Below are positions 24,972 to 34,029 of a stretch of 64,000 nucleotides of DNA, in pieces; the first letter of the stretch is position 1, and each line of letters opens with the position of its first letter. The DNA is from CAWAHD01 sp963781785 (GTDB taxonomy: Bacteria > Planctomycetota > Planctomycetia > Isosphaerales > Isosphaeraceae). Below the pieces are notes generated by a model, which made no database searches, had not been told where the DNA came from, and was given only the letters and a program-made list of their open reading frames with translations. A program made the translations under genes and the position numbers. Location of the stretch: positions 2,604,001-2,668,000 of the forward strand of contig CAWAHD010000002.1 in assembly GCA_963781785.1 (NCBI GenBank), in the 5' to 3' direction.

Positions 24972-25313
24972 TCAGTGAAACGGGCGCACCTCGACCGGCG
25001 CCCAACAGGCGACGGCGGCCTTACGCCCCCACCCCAGCGCCTCGTCCATGTCAGCGGCTTCCAGCACCCAGAAACCGCCGATGTGCTCCTTGGTCTCCAG
25101 ATACGGCCCGTCGGTGATGAGCACCTTACCATGGGGCTGCGCCCGTAGCGACTTCGCGCTACTTGCAGGGTGCAGGCCGCCAACAAAAATCTTGACACCA
25201 GCAGCCTGCATCTCGTCGTTGAGCGCGTCGATATCGCGATGCATCGCTTCGTCCTCTGCGACGGCTGGGTCGTAGTCGTCGGGGTGGTGAATAGCAACCA
25301 AATACGGTGTCAT
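24972..25313 (-). CDS. YciI-like (YCII-related / DGPF) protein
   Basis: The ATG at 25313 gives 113 residues: MTPYLVAIHHPDDYDP, a central LRAQPHGKVLITDGPYLETKEHIGGFWVLE motif and a final GWGRKAAVACWAPVEVRPF. The DGPY/F-x-E-x-KE-x-IGGFW motif defines the DGPF branch of the YCII family, a ferredoxin-like fold. These proteins are typically co-encoded with an ECF42 sigma factor and probably sense something for it. Here that sigma factor is only a remnant just downstream, so the partner has been lost. Confidence 0.88.
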   Translation of the reverse strand: MTPYLVAIHHPDDYDPAVAEDEAMHRDIDALNDEMQAAGVKIFVGGLHPASSAKSLRAQPHGKVLITDGPYLETKEHIGGFWVLEAADMDEALGWGRKAAVACWAPVEVRPFH

Positions 25314-25592
25314 GACTTCTCCTGTAACAGTCTTGGGGCGGACCGGTTGCCCTGCCTTCAATATATGGACGAACGGCCGGACCGGAATTCGACAAATCGT
25401 TCAAGAAATTCTCCGGCCGCTGCTGCGTTGAAGGGGCGCGGACGGGGCCGTACCCTCGGCCTCGACTCGCTTATGACCGTTTCCTTTTCGAAGAAGGGCG
25501 AGGGTACGCTAATGACTCTTCGTTATTCCTTCGCGCGCGGCCCCGTGACCGGTTCTCAGTCCAGAGCGATGAGACGTGCCGAGACTTCTCGG

Positions 25593-28500
25593 TCATTCCA
25601 CCGCGTACAGAACTTTCTCTGTCTGAGTGAGATCGCGTCCTGCGGTTTTTCTTGCCCTCTGGTGCAGATACTCGAGGTCGAGATTCCACACCCGGACTGT
25701 GCCGTCCAGGCTGCCGGAGAGAAGAGTCTTGCCATCTTCACTCAGCGTCAGTCCCGTAACCCTACCTTCGTGGCCTCGAAGGATGACCGGAATCAGACGA
25801 GGTTGAGAGAGATCCCAAACTCGCACCGTCCCGTCTTCTCCGCCAGTTATCAGTCTGCTTCCATCCTCGCTGATCGCGACAGCATAGACGAAACCTTGCA
25901 TGCAAGGAAAGTTGTGCAGCGACCTGATAATGGGCGCAGTTTCCCAAACCTCCGCTTTCCCGCCCAAGCCCGCACCGGCGAGCGCAATGTAACGACCATT
26001 CGCCGTTATCGCCACGCATCTGACGGAGTCGTTGCGCTTTGGATCAAGAAATTTCTGCTCCATCGGCTCTGCGTCCGGCTTGGTCCGCCGAATCAGCCTT
26101 AGCCGGCGGTCCTCGTCGACCGCGACGACCCACGAACAGTTAGCATCGGTTGCCACTGCGCGGATTGGTGAGCCTCCGTCGAACTCGCGAGACAGTGTGG
26201 GGGTTTTTTGGCGCAGGTCCCACACTTTGCAGATGCCATCCTCGCCCCCGGTGATCATCCAATTTCCGTCCCTGCTGAGCGCGATTGCGCGCGGGTCCCA
26301 ACCGTTTGCCGTCTCGGTTCACGTCCGCGGGCCCAGTGCGACCGCCGTGCCCATGTGCTACCTGGATGGGTGGGCTTTCTGGGCTCGAGAGATCCCAGAT
26401 TTGCACCGAAGATCTCGCGTCAACTTGAGTCGCTGGGGAAGCCTCGACCCACTCGGACAGAGAGACCAATCGCCTCGAGCTGGCGCTCAGACCGAGCCCG
26501 AGGACGCCAAGGTCTCGCAGAGACCTGTCCTTCTCCGGCCCTCCGGGAGAGTTCAAGTTCCATACACGGACCATGGCGTCCTTTCCTCCCGCCGCGATCA
26601 TGTTTGCACCGTCGCCTCCGATCGAGGACAGCGCGTAGACAGGGCCTGATCCACCCCGCAATACCATCGGCTCGGTTTCTGGCCGGTCCAGGTTCCAGAC
26701 TCGCAAGATCCCGTCTTCGCTGCCGGTGACCAGGCGGCGCCCGTGTTCACTCAACAACGTCACCAGAATGAGACCGTCGTGCCCCCGTAGGATAATGGGG
26801 GGTATCTCAGGATGTACCAGGTCCCATACCCGAATCGTGCGATCATAACCGGCTGTTATGAGCCGCCGTCCGTCTCGGCTGAGCGCCACCGTCCAAACTG
26901 AAGCGGTGTGTCCGTGGAGTGGAATCCCTTTGGGCTGTTCCCCGGGTTTCAGTCCGGCAAGATCCCAGATCCAGACCGTGCGGCCTTGACCAACGGTTAC
27001 AAGGCACTGGCCGTCACGGCTCAGGGCCAATTTGAACACTGGGTCCTGGAGCGTGATTTCTCCAGTCCGGCGCGAGGTGCTGCCGTCGCTGGAGATCTGC
27101 CAGATTCGAGCTACCCTTTCCTCCCCTGCGGTAACAAGGCGAGATTCGTCGTCGCTGATCGCCAAGGTGAATATCGCGCGCTCGCTCGCGGGAATGATCT
27201 GAATCGGATCCTTGCGCTCTGGGCGTTGCACATCCCAAATCTTTACCAGTCCGTCCTCTCCGCCAGTGACCACCCATTTCCCGGAGATGCCACTAACCAC
27301 CGCGTAAATCGGACTCGAGTGCTCAAGTGATTGGACGGGCTGAAGTGTTTTTTTGGTGTCGGAGATTTTCGAGAGGTCCCAGATCTCGGCTCGTCCCGTT
27401 TCACTCGCGGTAACCGCACGACTGGTATCGCCAATCCACGTGGAGGCGAGCACGCTAGGCCGATTGGCATCACGGGTGATGAGAATCGGATCGGGCGGGG
27501 GTTCGAGACGGTCAAGGCGCCAAAAGCTGGCTTCCCCGTCGTTTCCGGTGGTCACCAAGCGGGATCCGTCACGGCTCAACGCACCCGACAGGACCCTGCC
27601 TCCGCCCAACGGAAGAGCAACCCCACCGATGAATCGATAGGCGTTATGCAATGATTCATCGACCGAGGAGAGTCCTTGCCGATCACCCCGAAGCTCGTAA
27701 GCCTTATCCGCCAGGAGCAAGCCGCGGACGGGATCCTCTGTCGACGCCGCGCGCGACTGCGCGGCGACGCGTTCGATTTCGCCGCGAAATCGCGCTTCGG
27801 TTTCGTTGGTTAACGCGATGTCGGCGCGAGTTCTCGCTTCGGATTCGTTCGTTAACGCGCTGTCGGCGCGAGTTCTCGCGTTGGATTCGCTGCGTAACGC
27901 GAGGCCGGTCACAGCGGATAGCAAGGCAAGGGCCACCGAGCCCGCTACCAGCAAGCTCACAAAGCTGCGGAACGCGCGCAGGCTTGCTATCACATGGTTT
28001 CTCTCCGAAACGGTTAGCAGTCCGGGCTCCTCGTTGAGGTATTCCTTCCCCTGGTCCAGGGTTCCGTGGCGCAGCCACTCCTTCTCTTTAATCCTCGCTT
28101 CGCAGCGCTCTCGCCACTGGAGGAACTCCTTGTACCGCTGGATCCATTCATTGAACTCCGGCCAAGCGTTAAATACCGTCTCATGGACGACTTCGACCCA
28201 TCTCCCACGACGGCCAGGCGGGTTCGAGAGGAGCCTTGCTTCCAGAAGCATCTCCAGCGCCTTTTCGGCCTCCTTCGGCATGTTATCCATCGGGGCTGGC
28301 TTGCTACGAATTCGATTTTCCTTATCGACCGAGACCAGTTGGAGCAATGCAGACCGCAGCGGTTTCTCCAGGGCGCCCCACGAGCTCGCGACGGACCCGT
28401 TCAAGTTGGTCTGCAGTCCCAACTCCGATTTGATGGTCGCGATCACGCGGCCGATCGCTTTCTTGATCCCGCCGACCCTTGCTCTGTACATATCAAGTGT

Positions 28501-29825
28501 AAATTTGCGCACATTCTCATCCACTGTAATATCATGCATTTGCTGCAACGTCAGTGCCATCAGGGGCAACGTGTTCTCGGCGGTCTCGTTGGCAATTGCG
28601 TCGATCAGTTGCGGCTCGAGCAAGATGTCAGCCCTGCGGAAGGGTTGCGCAATGACTTCGCGGATTTCGTTTCCGCCAATCGGGCCCAATTGCCGAACGA
28701 CGCGTCGCTCAGCGAGCAGCTTCATTTCTTTGTGGTTCTCGAGACTCTCGAGGTAATCCGAACGGACCGCGACTAGCACGAGCAATCGACCGCTCGAGAT
28801 TTGCTGCGCGCCACGCAGAACACGGATGAATCGATCGCAGACGGCGTGGTCCGAGCGAGATCGGCCGTCGGCGAAGACCTCGTCTTTCGTTCCGCGCAAA
28901 TCGTCGCCGGATGTCAAGTCCGTGCCCGATTTGAATAGCTGTTCGACCTGGTCGAACATGAGCAATACAGAGGCGCTCGGTTGATCGCCGACGTCTACGA
29001 GTCGCTCCGCGATTGCTTTCAGGCAACCTGCGCAATCGCCAGCTTCCGCCACGGCCTCTTGCTGAAGCTGCTTGAGAAACCGATTCAGCTCGGGATCTTT
29101 TCGTTCACCCATGAACTCTGCAACCGAATCGGCAAGCCCTTCAAACGGCTCGCCCCCCAGATCAACTGGCGGTAGGACGAGCCAGCGCTCTCTGTCAGGG
29201 CGGAGTGTCGCCTCGACTCCCGCTCGCATCACTGACGACTTGCCACACCCTGAGGCTCCGCTAAGAATTAGCAGCCTCTGTTTTCGGCGGCGTGCCATCT
29301 CACGTAGCTTTTCGACGAGTTCCTTAGTCTCGCTATCGCGCCCGAAGAAATTCGCGAAGTCGTCACGTTCGAACTGCGCGAGCCCGGGAAACGGACTTCG
29401 CCCGGGGGGTGGGGCGTCCTTTATCGGCGTAACCCCGACCTTCTTCAGTTCGGCGCGAGCCGTTCCAGCGCCGCGGAACCGTCGCGTGCGTAGTTGACCT
29501 GCAGCCGGTCGGTGAGGAGCTCGTAAAGCTGACCCTCAGGCTCAAACTCGTCCACGTGAATCGTGAAAAGAGGAATCTCCATTGCTCGTGCATACGCGAC
29601 CTCAAAAAAGCACCAAGAAGAGCGAAGGAGATTTCTCGAGCAAAGGACTAGCATCGCATTCGTCAGTTTCAACTGGTGATATATCTCAGCTTCGATGTCT
29701 TGCCCCGGTTTGATCCCCTCATGGTCGATGAAACGGCCAGTAAATCCAGTCCGCGCGAGGCTCTCCAGAAAGCCCGTAATAAGTTCCTTATCCTCCCACG
29801 CGTGGCAAATAAACAGGTCGCTCAT
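25593..29825 (-). CDS. TIR-nSTAND NTPase-WD40 receptor, with two frame changes
   Basis: Three consecutive frames form one roughly 1,411-residue protein; the first and last share a frame, so the two shifts (near 29450 and 26320) cancel. The N-terminus is a TIR domain: MSDLFICHAWEDKELI, RSSWCFFEVAYARAM with the candidate NAD-cleaving Glu. Next comes the nSTAND entry motif FPGLAQFERDDFANFFGRD, Walker A GASGCGKSS and Walker B VLLMFDQVEQLF. A winged-helix-like region (EVVHETVFNAWPEF) and one hydrophobic helix (FVSLLVAGSVALALLSAV) precede at least ten WD repeats ending in (I/V)WDL. Such proteins act as sensors that oligomerise and deplete NAD, often against phage. It follows an HTTM-like gene by only 30 bases. 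Confidence 0.85.
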
Positions 29826-29855
29826 TGCGCCGTCCGGGTGAATCGAGCGTTGGCG

Positions 29856-30704
29856 TCAGGAAACCGCGTGTGTCTGAATCGAGCAAAAGAACATTGCAGG
29901 ATAGGTCGCGGCCCACGTCCACGGGAACGTGTTCAGGCTCAACAGAATCGCGTTTGCCAGATGAAACGCCAGTCCCAAGGCGAGCAACGCCGCGGTTGCA
30001 GGCGGCGGGAACAGTATGGAGCACGCGATCAGCAGCTCAACAAGAATGACGAGCCAGCAGGCTGCCCACGCGAACTGCGGCACGTCTCTTAACACCGACG
30101 CGATGCGTCTGCTGCCAAACGTTTTGGTGTTGAAGATCTGGCGTAGCGCCGCACCGTTCCGCCAGACCGGCGAGACTATCTTGGCGATCGCTGCTGTGGC
30201 GTATGACAAACTGCTCTGCATGGCGATGAACCATAGTGCCAGTGCGGGCGCGCCGCCGCGCGAAACGAGGACATAAGCCGCCGTCAGCGCGGCCACGATG
30301 ATCTGGTTCATCTGGTCCGACCCGTCGAGGCCGTACCAACAGCGCACGCTCAAGAGGGCACCGGTGATGAACACAACGAGAAGCAGCAGTGAATAACTGG
30401 GCGGACCCAATCCCGGAATCGTTGCGATGGCGAGCGCAACAAGGCGCGTCGCCATGACCGCGGGCACGACACCATCACGGCACAGCACCTGGCGGGCTCT
30501 GCGGGCCCACCTACCGCCGCGCCGACCGTATGCCGTGGCGAAAACATGTCCCGCAAACGGTCCATCGGATCGGAACAACCGAAGTCTCGCAACCATTTCG
30601 GACGTCGAGATCACGAGCCCCATACACACGAGGAGTCTCGTGGCATCGAGGTAGTCAACGAGTGGCAACCCGCTGAGGTCTTGAAGCGATTGAATGAAAC
30701 GCAT
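29856..30704 (-). CDS. HTTM-like polytopic membrane protein
   Basis: The product is 282 residues with about six hydrophobic helices (SYSLLLLVVFITGALLSV, NQIIVAALTAAYVLVS, CWLVILVELLIACSILF, AALLALGLAFHLANAILL). The motif YATAAIAKIVSPVWRNGAAL matches the HTTM / vitamin K-dependent gamma-carboxylase-like membrane fold (x-AxAKLxxPxWRxGxAL). The soluble carboxylase-type C-terminal part is absent. Its start overlaps the preceding gene by 50 bases, and its stop lies 30 bases before the TIR-STAND gene, so the three genes look like one transcript. Its biochemical role is unknown. Confidence 0.75.
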   Translation of the reverse strand: MRFIQSLQDLSGLPLVDYLDATRLLVCMGLVISTSEMVARLRLFRSDGPFAGHVFATAYGRRGGRWARRARQVLCRDGVVPAVMATRLVALAIATIPGLGPPSYSLLLLVVFITGALLSVRCWYGLDGSDQMNQIIVAALTAAYVLVSRGGAPALALWFIAMQSSLSYATAAIAKIVSPVWRNGAALRQIFNTKTFGSRRIASVLRDVPQFAWAACWLVILVELLIACSILFPPPATAALLALGLAFHLANAILLSLNTFPWTWAATYPAMFFCSIQTHAVS

Positions 30705-31293
30705 GGCGATCCGACCTGAAGAGCACGCTGCGCGGGCGATCCGAAAGGTATCCGCGCCCCTCGCAAATCATGAACTCGCGCGCCATGGCGTCAGAGGGGC
30801 GCGGCTGGGCTAGCACGACATTCGCGAGTGCCAGATATGGAACGCTGAGACGTATCGTTTCCGGACGTTCGGCGAGTCGAATTCGGAGCGCCAGCACATG
30901 ATAAACCAAGTCGTATAGCCCCTTGCAAGTCCGCTTGTCCGGATTCCATAAGCAGTGCATAAATCGTTTGCGGTAGACAATCCGGAGCCGGCGCCATCGC
31001 GACGGGCTAGCCTCAATGCCATAGTCTCGAAAGTAGATCTGCAGATCGGACCGAATCGGCGTTGGCGCGAAGAACGTCCAGATGGGGACAAGGGAAGCGA
31101 CGTCATATTGAGCAACCGCCGCACCGGCTCGACACGGGAGCTGGCGCAGTACCGTGCAGATGAACCAGAATCCGAACGCCAAAGCGAACGCAATTTCAAG
31201 CATCAGTCGATGAATTCGCTCATAATGGCCTTGCAGCCGACGTGGTCCAGTACGCGTTCGGCGCGCTTCCATCGCCGGCGCCTCTCGGTCCAA
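30655..31293 (-). CDS. Single-pass membrane protein partner of the HTTM-like gene
   Basis: The frame gives 212 residues from 31293; an ATG at 31203 just before the hydrophobic helix (LEIAFALAFGFWFICTVL) is an alternative start. The following domain has VASLVPIWTFFAPTPIRSDLQIYFRDY, a pattern seen in short proteins encoded beside HTTM-family genes. The C-terminal part holds LYDLVYHVLALRIRL and an ALANVVLAQPRP segment. It overlaps the HTTM-like gene by 50 bases, implying translational coupling. Function unknown; the two may form a membrane complex. Confidence 0.6.
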   Translation of the reverse strand: MDREAPAMEARRTRTGPRRLQGHYERIHRLMLEIAFALAFGFWFICTVLRQLPCRAGAAVAQYDVASLVPIWTFFAPTPIRSDLQIYFRDYGIEASPSRWRRLRIVYRKRFMHCLWNPDKRTCKGLYDLVYHVLALRIRLAERPETIRLSVPYLALANVVLAQPRPSDAMAREFMICEGRGYLSDRPRSVLFRSDRHAFHSIASRPQRVATR

Positions 31294-31763
31294 GGAGTCG
31301 CGCCAAAGCCGGGCCGTTCAACACTGTCTATCGCCAAATCACGGCGCAATTGCTGCGCGACGCAGCAGCTCGAGGTCCTCCACGCTCAGGCCGCTATCAA
31401 CGGGGCCTGACGCGAGCAAAAGACTGGCTTCGTCAGCGTCGTTCGCAGACTGTGGTCCGCAGTTGGTGTGACTGCACTGCGCTTGCGGAATTCCGGCGCA
31501 TCAGACTCTTGCCGCTGCCCATCAGCGTGCGACTGCCGGCCCGAACCATGTACGCGACCCGGTTCATCTTCACTTCGGTCGGTAGGAAAACCCATCTTTT
31601 GGCTCCGTCTCCACAGGTAAGTACGTTGCGTAGGTGGCACAGGTACCCTTCTGTCCCGTGGATAAGAGTGTACAGTCCGGCGCGGTCGACCGGCAAGCTG
31701 CCAAGGTGCCGAACGGAGCCAACGCGCTGTGCACATCTGGGTCCTCGGGCGACGACTGACCCT
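31294..31763. other. No supported gene
   Basis: About 470 bases upstream of the membrane-protein pair. Several overlapping open frames exist on both strands, but none shows conserved motifs or consistent coding bias. The promoter of the 31293-25593 unit probably lies at its left end. Confidence 0.4.
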
Positions 31764-32003
31764 TGTGGTGAAATCCGTCCTCTCGAGCCGTTGCCGGCTG
31801 ACTGGCGAGAGGGTCAGCCGCTGCGAATTGAGAAGGCGGATTACAGCGAGATGCCGGTTGAGGAGATTAACCGTGATTTCGCCGTCCTCGCAAGCCTGTG
31901 CTCGGAGAGCGAGCCGGCGAGCGAGGATCAGTAGGACAGGGCGCTGCACGAAGCACGCCGTCAAGCCAAGGAGCAGGTTCGTCAGGGCACGGGGCTCAAT
32001 TAG
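31764..32003 (+). pseudogene. VapB-like antitoxin with in-frame stop
   Basis: The frame reads GEIRPLEPLPADWREGQPLR, IEKADYSEMPVEEINRDFAV and LASLCSESEPASEDQ, then a TAG at 31932-31934, then DRALHEARRQAKEQVRQGTG-LN and a second TAG at 32001-32003. The sequence on both sides fits one planctomycete antitoxin family in which an acidic middle precedes a basic C-terminal helix. The second TAG overlaps the GTG start of the PIN-domain gene (TAGTG), typical of toxin-antitoxin pairs. No clear start codon is visible upstream. The premature stop removes the C-terminal toxin-binding helix. Confidence 0.6.
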
Positions 32004-32399
32004 TGCCAGACTACCTGCTCGACTGCAACCATCTGTCGGCTGCGCTGCGTAAAGTCTTGGCAGTGCGCGAGCGCATTCACCAGGGCCGCACGGCGGGCCA
32101 ACGTTTCAGTTCCTGCCATCCCGTTCTCTGTGAGCTGGAAGTTGGGATTCAGCAGACCTCGAAGCCGGACGACATTCGCCGCCGGCTGACCCAGTTGCTG
32201 CGCCACGTGCGTTTATGGCCCTTGGACGGCGAAACGACCCGGCTCTATGGCGCGGTCTACGTCGAATTGCATCGCCAAGGCCGCGTGTTGTCGCAGGTGC
32301 ATGATGCTCGCGGCCCTGGCGCGACAGCATAAGCTCGCCCTTCTGACCACCGATCGGGATTTTGAAGCTCTTTCGGATTTGGCCGTTGAGAATTGGGTC
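32003..32399 (+). pseudogene. VapC-like PIN-domain toxin, frameshifted
   Basis: The GTG at 32003 opens PDYLLDCNHLSAALRK with the first PIN acidic residue, then SSCHPVLCELEVGI with the conserved Glu, and RLYGAVYVELHRQGRVLSQV. At about 32300 the frame changes by one base and continues MMLAALARQHKLALLTTDRD and FEALSDLAVENW, which carries the last catalytic Asp residues. In homologues these are joined as LSQVDxMLAALA. The PIN fold is a magnesium-dependent RNase. The native stop is also lost because the frame runs into the duplicated segment at 32509. With the damaged antitoxin upstream, the pair appears dead. Confidence 0.7.
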
Positions 32400-32508
32400 G
32401 TCCAGTCCGTCCGGTCAGAGCGGACCCAAGCGGCGAGCCAGTCGCCGGCGCAGTGCGTGTCCTTTCGTACCAAGCCTCGGCCCGCCCCGCACTCGCCGGC
32501 ACGTCCGA

Positions 32509-32745
32509 CCAACTCCGTCGATAATCCTCTCCGGCGATGACTATCGACATGCACGAAGCCAAGAAGCTGTTTTTTCAGTACGACGGATCTCGCTTCTCTA
32601 TGTCCCGCGATGGTGTGGAAGCGGATTACCTGAACGCCGGTGTCCCACCGGAGGCGGAAGCCGCGTGGCTCAGGGAGCTGACCCAAGACAAGTTACGCCT
32701 CCTCTCTCAGGAGGGCAAGAGGTGATCCGTCATTGGTCTCCCGAT
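32509..32745 (+). pseudogene. Truncated duplicate of the gene at 23309 (repeat copy B)
   Basis: The ATG at 32537 opens MTIDMHEAKKLFFQYDGS and continues almost identically to the gene at 23309 for about 58 codons. It then jumps from the equivalent of 23490 to the equivalent of 23637, deleting 146 bases and shifting the frame into a stop at 32725. The upstream bases ccaactccgtcgataatcc are shared too. The right end lies against a DUF4058 gene fragment on the other strand, so arrival of this copy probably truncated that gene and also removed the stop of the PIN gene to its left. Confidence 0.85.
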
Positions 32746-33208
32746 CGGTTACCAGGTCGACGATCGTGACGCAGACATCCTTCTTCAGTAGCGCTTCGCA
32801 CTTGTTGACGAATGTCTTGCGATTCTCAACGCGATCCTTGTTCGACGGGCTGACCAGCAGAGCGGGCGCCACCAAGCGGAATTCATCGTGAGTGTAGACA
32901 TTCACCACATATTCCGATGGTTCCGGGAATTCGGTGTCCAGAAGGATCTGCGGCTGCGGGGGCGCCCATGAAGCGACCATCAAACTCCCCTCGTCGGCGA
33001 CGGGGCTGAACGTACCTCGGCCCGATTCGCGTTCGAGTGCGGCGATGTCAATCGCCATCATGTCCCCTAGCCGAACACTCGGCTGGGCAATGTATTCCTT
33101 GGGCAGCAATGAATTGAGCCGCTGGGCGATCATCATCGGCCAGCCTCCGTGAAGAGCCTCCCACTTGAGGTACGTCGAAGACGAATGGAAGTGGTCGCGA
33201 AGCGGTAT
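32745..33208 (-). pseudogene. Truncated DUF4058-family protein
   Basis: The minus strand reads PLRDHFHSSSTYLKWEALHG, GWPMMIAQRLNSLLPKEYIA, GDMMAIDIAALERESG, SWAPPQPQILLDTEFPE and PALLVSPSNKDRVENRKTF, then KCEALLKKDVCVTIVDLVT. This is the DUF4058-type pattern widespread in planctomycetes and cyanobacteria. Where homologues start MPLRDHF the codon here is ATA (33206-33208), so the start is lost or displaced; the frame is open further upstream. At the other end the gene stops abruptly where the duplicated segment begins (about 32745), with roughly half of the protein missing. Confidence 0.7.
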
Positions 33209-33358
33209 GGCTTTGAGCCCGATCCTGGGTTTGTCTCCAAACTCATTATTCGGACGATTGGCACTCGAGTACCAGTCGAGGGGCCAAACGGCGTTTAACG
33301 CTTCCAGAGTCCGGTCGTCGACGACGCTGTATTTCGGGCGTAGCGCGTTCGAGACAAA

Positions 33359-33392
33359 AAAGGCAACTCGCGATCGATCGCGAGCTGCCTTT
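33359..33392 (-). terminator. Rho-independent terminator of tmRNA
   Basis: Arms 33359-33375 and 33376-33392 pair over 17 bases with a single mismatch and a minimal loop, and the minus-strand product ends in a run of U from the A-tract at 33355-33361. It begins four bases past the mature 3' end of the tmRNA gene, exactly where a terminator is expected. Confidence 0.9.
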
Positions 33393-33395
33393 CAG

Positions 33396-33763
33396 TGGAG
33401 GCGGCGGGAATTGCACCCGCGTCCCGAGAAGCTTGGGCGACGGCCTCTACGTGCGTAGCCAATCCTTTGATTGTCGGCCTCGGGGCCCTGATCGGCGAGG
33501 TCCCCTTCGGCTTATCCCATCATGAGTTTAACCCAAGCCGCAACAGGAGGTTAAGCTCGAGCGATCCCGCATTAGCGTCCCCGGCCGCGTCTCGCGGGAG
33601 AAAACGCGGCGCGAGGCCGTGGCTGTTTCTTAGGCAGCCATACGGAACTGTGCAACATTGCTGTTGGCAGTTAAGATTTTGGTCTGCTTTTTACGAGGCC
33701 TGCTGACCAACCTCGGCACGCCACACGTCGCTTCGGACATCCGGTCGATCCTGGTTCGCCCCC
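33396..33763 (-). ncRNA. ssrA: Transfer-messenger RNA (tmRNA)
   Basis: The 5' end GGGGGCG and the 3' end CGCCTCCA pair as a seven-base acceptor stem, and the 3' part has the T-arm GGGTGCAATTCCC. The 5' part carries GGATCGACCGGATG, the usual post-acceptor motif. The length is 368 nt. The tag frame follows a CUUAACU segment and reads ANSNVAQFRMAA then UAA, ending in the Met-Ala-Ala proteolysis signal. The terminal CCA is not encoded; A is the discriminator base. It rescues stalled ribosomes with SmpB, which is encoded at 48379-48879. A strong terminator follows directly. Confidence 0.95.
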
Positions 33764-33880
33764 GTTTGTGAACGAAAAAACACTTCACACGAGCCGTTCG
33801 CTCGTTCTCCTTCATTATTTCCACTCTCAGCGCGGCGTCAAGCAGGCTCCGTGAGATCGCAGATGCAAGTGTTCGGTAGA

Positions 33881-33918
33881 TCAGGCTTTCCAGCCGGACG
33901 TCAGGCTGGAAAGCCTGA
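33881..33918. repeat. Perfect 15-bp inverted repeat, REP-like
   Basis: The arms tcaggctttccagcc and ggctggaaagcctga are exact complements separated by eight bases. The motif of GTCAGGC-TTCCAGCCTGAC type recurs as a dispersed intergenic palindrome in planctomycete genomes (from memory). It lies between the tmRNA promoter and the end of the sigma-propeller gene. Confidence 0.75.
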
Positions 33919-34029
33919 CCTACAGGTGCGCCAGCGGTTCCTGCGGTGCCTCCAAGAGCGGTGATGGGGCGGCGACCGCCCATCGCATGACGCCCCGCGA
34001 GCACATCAGCTCGCTGTCCAATCCGACGA

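Noticed and set aside
31386..31964. Minus-strand frame of 192 codons
   Set aside because: It overlaps the antitoxin remnant and shows no conserved motif.
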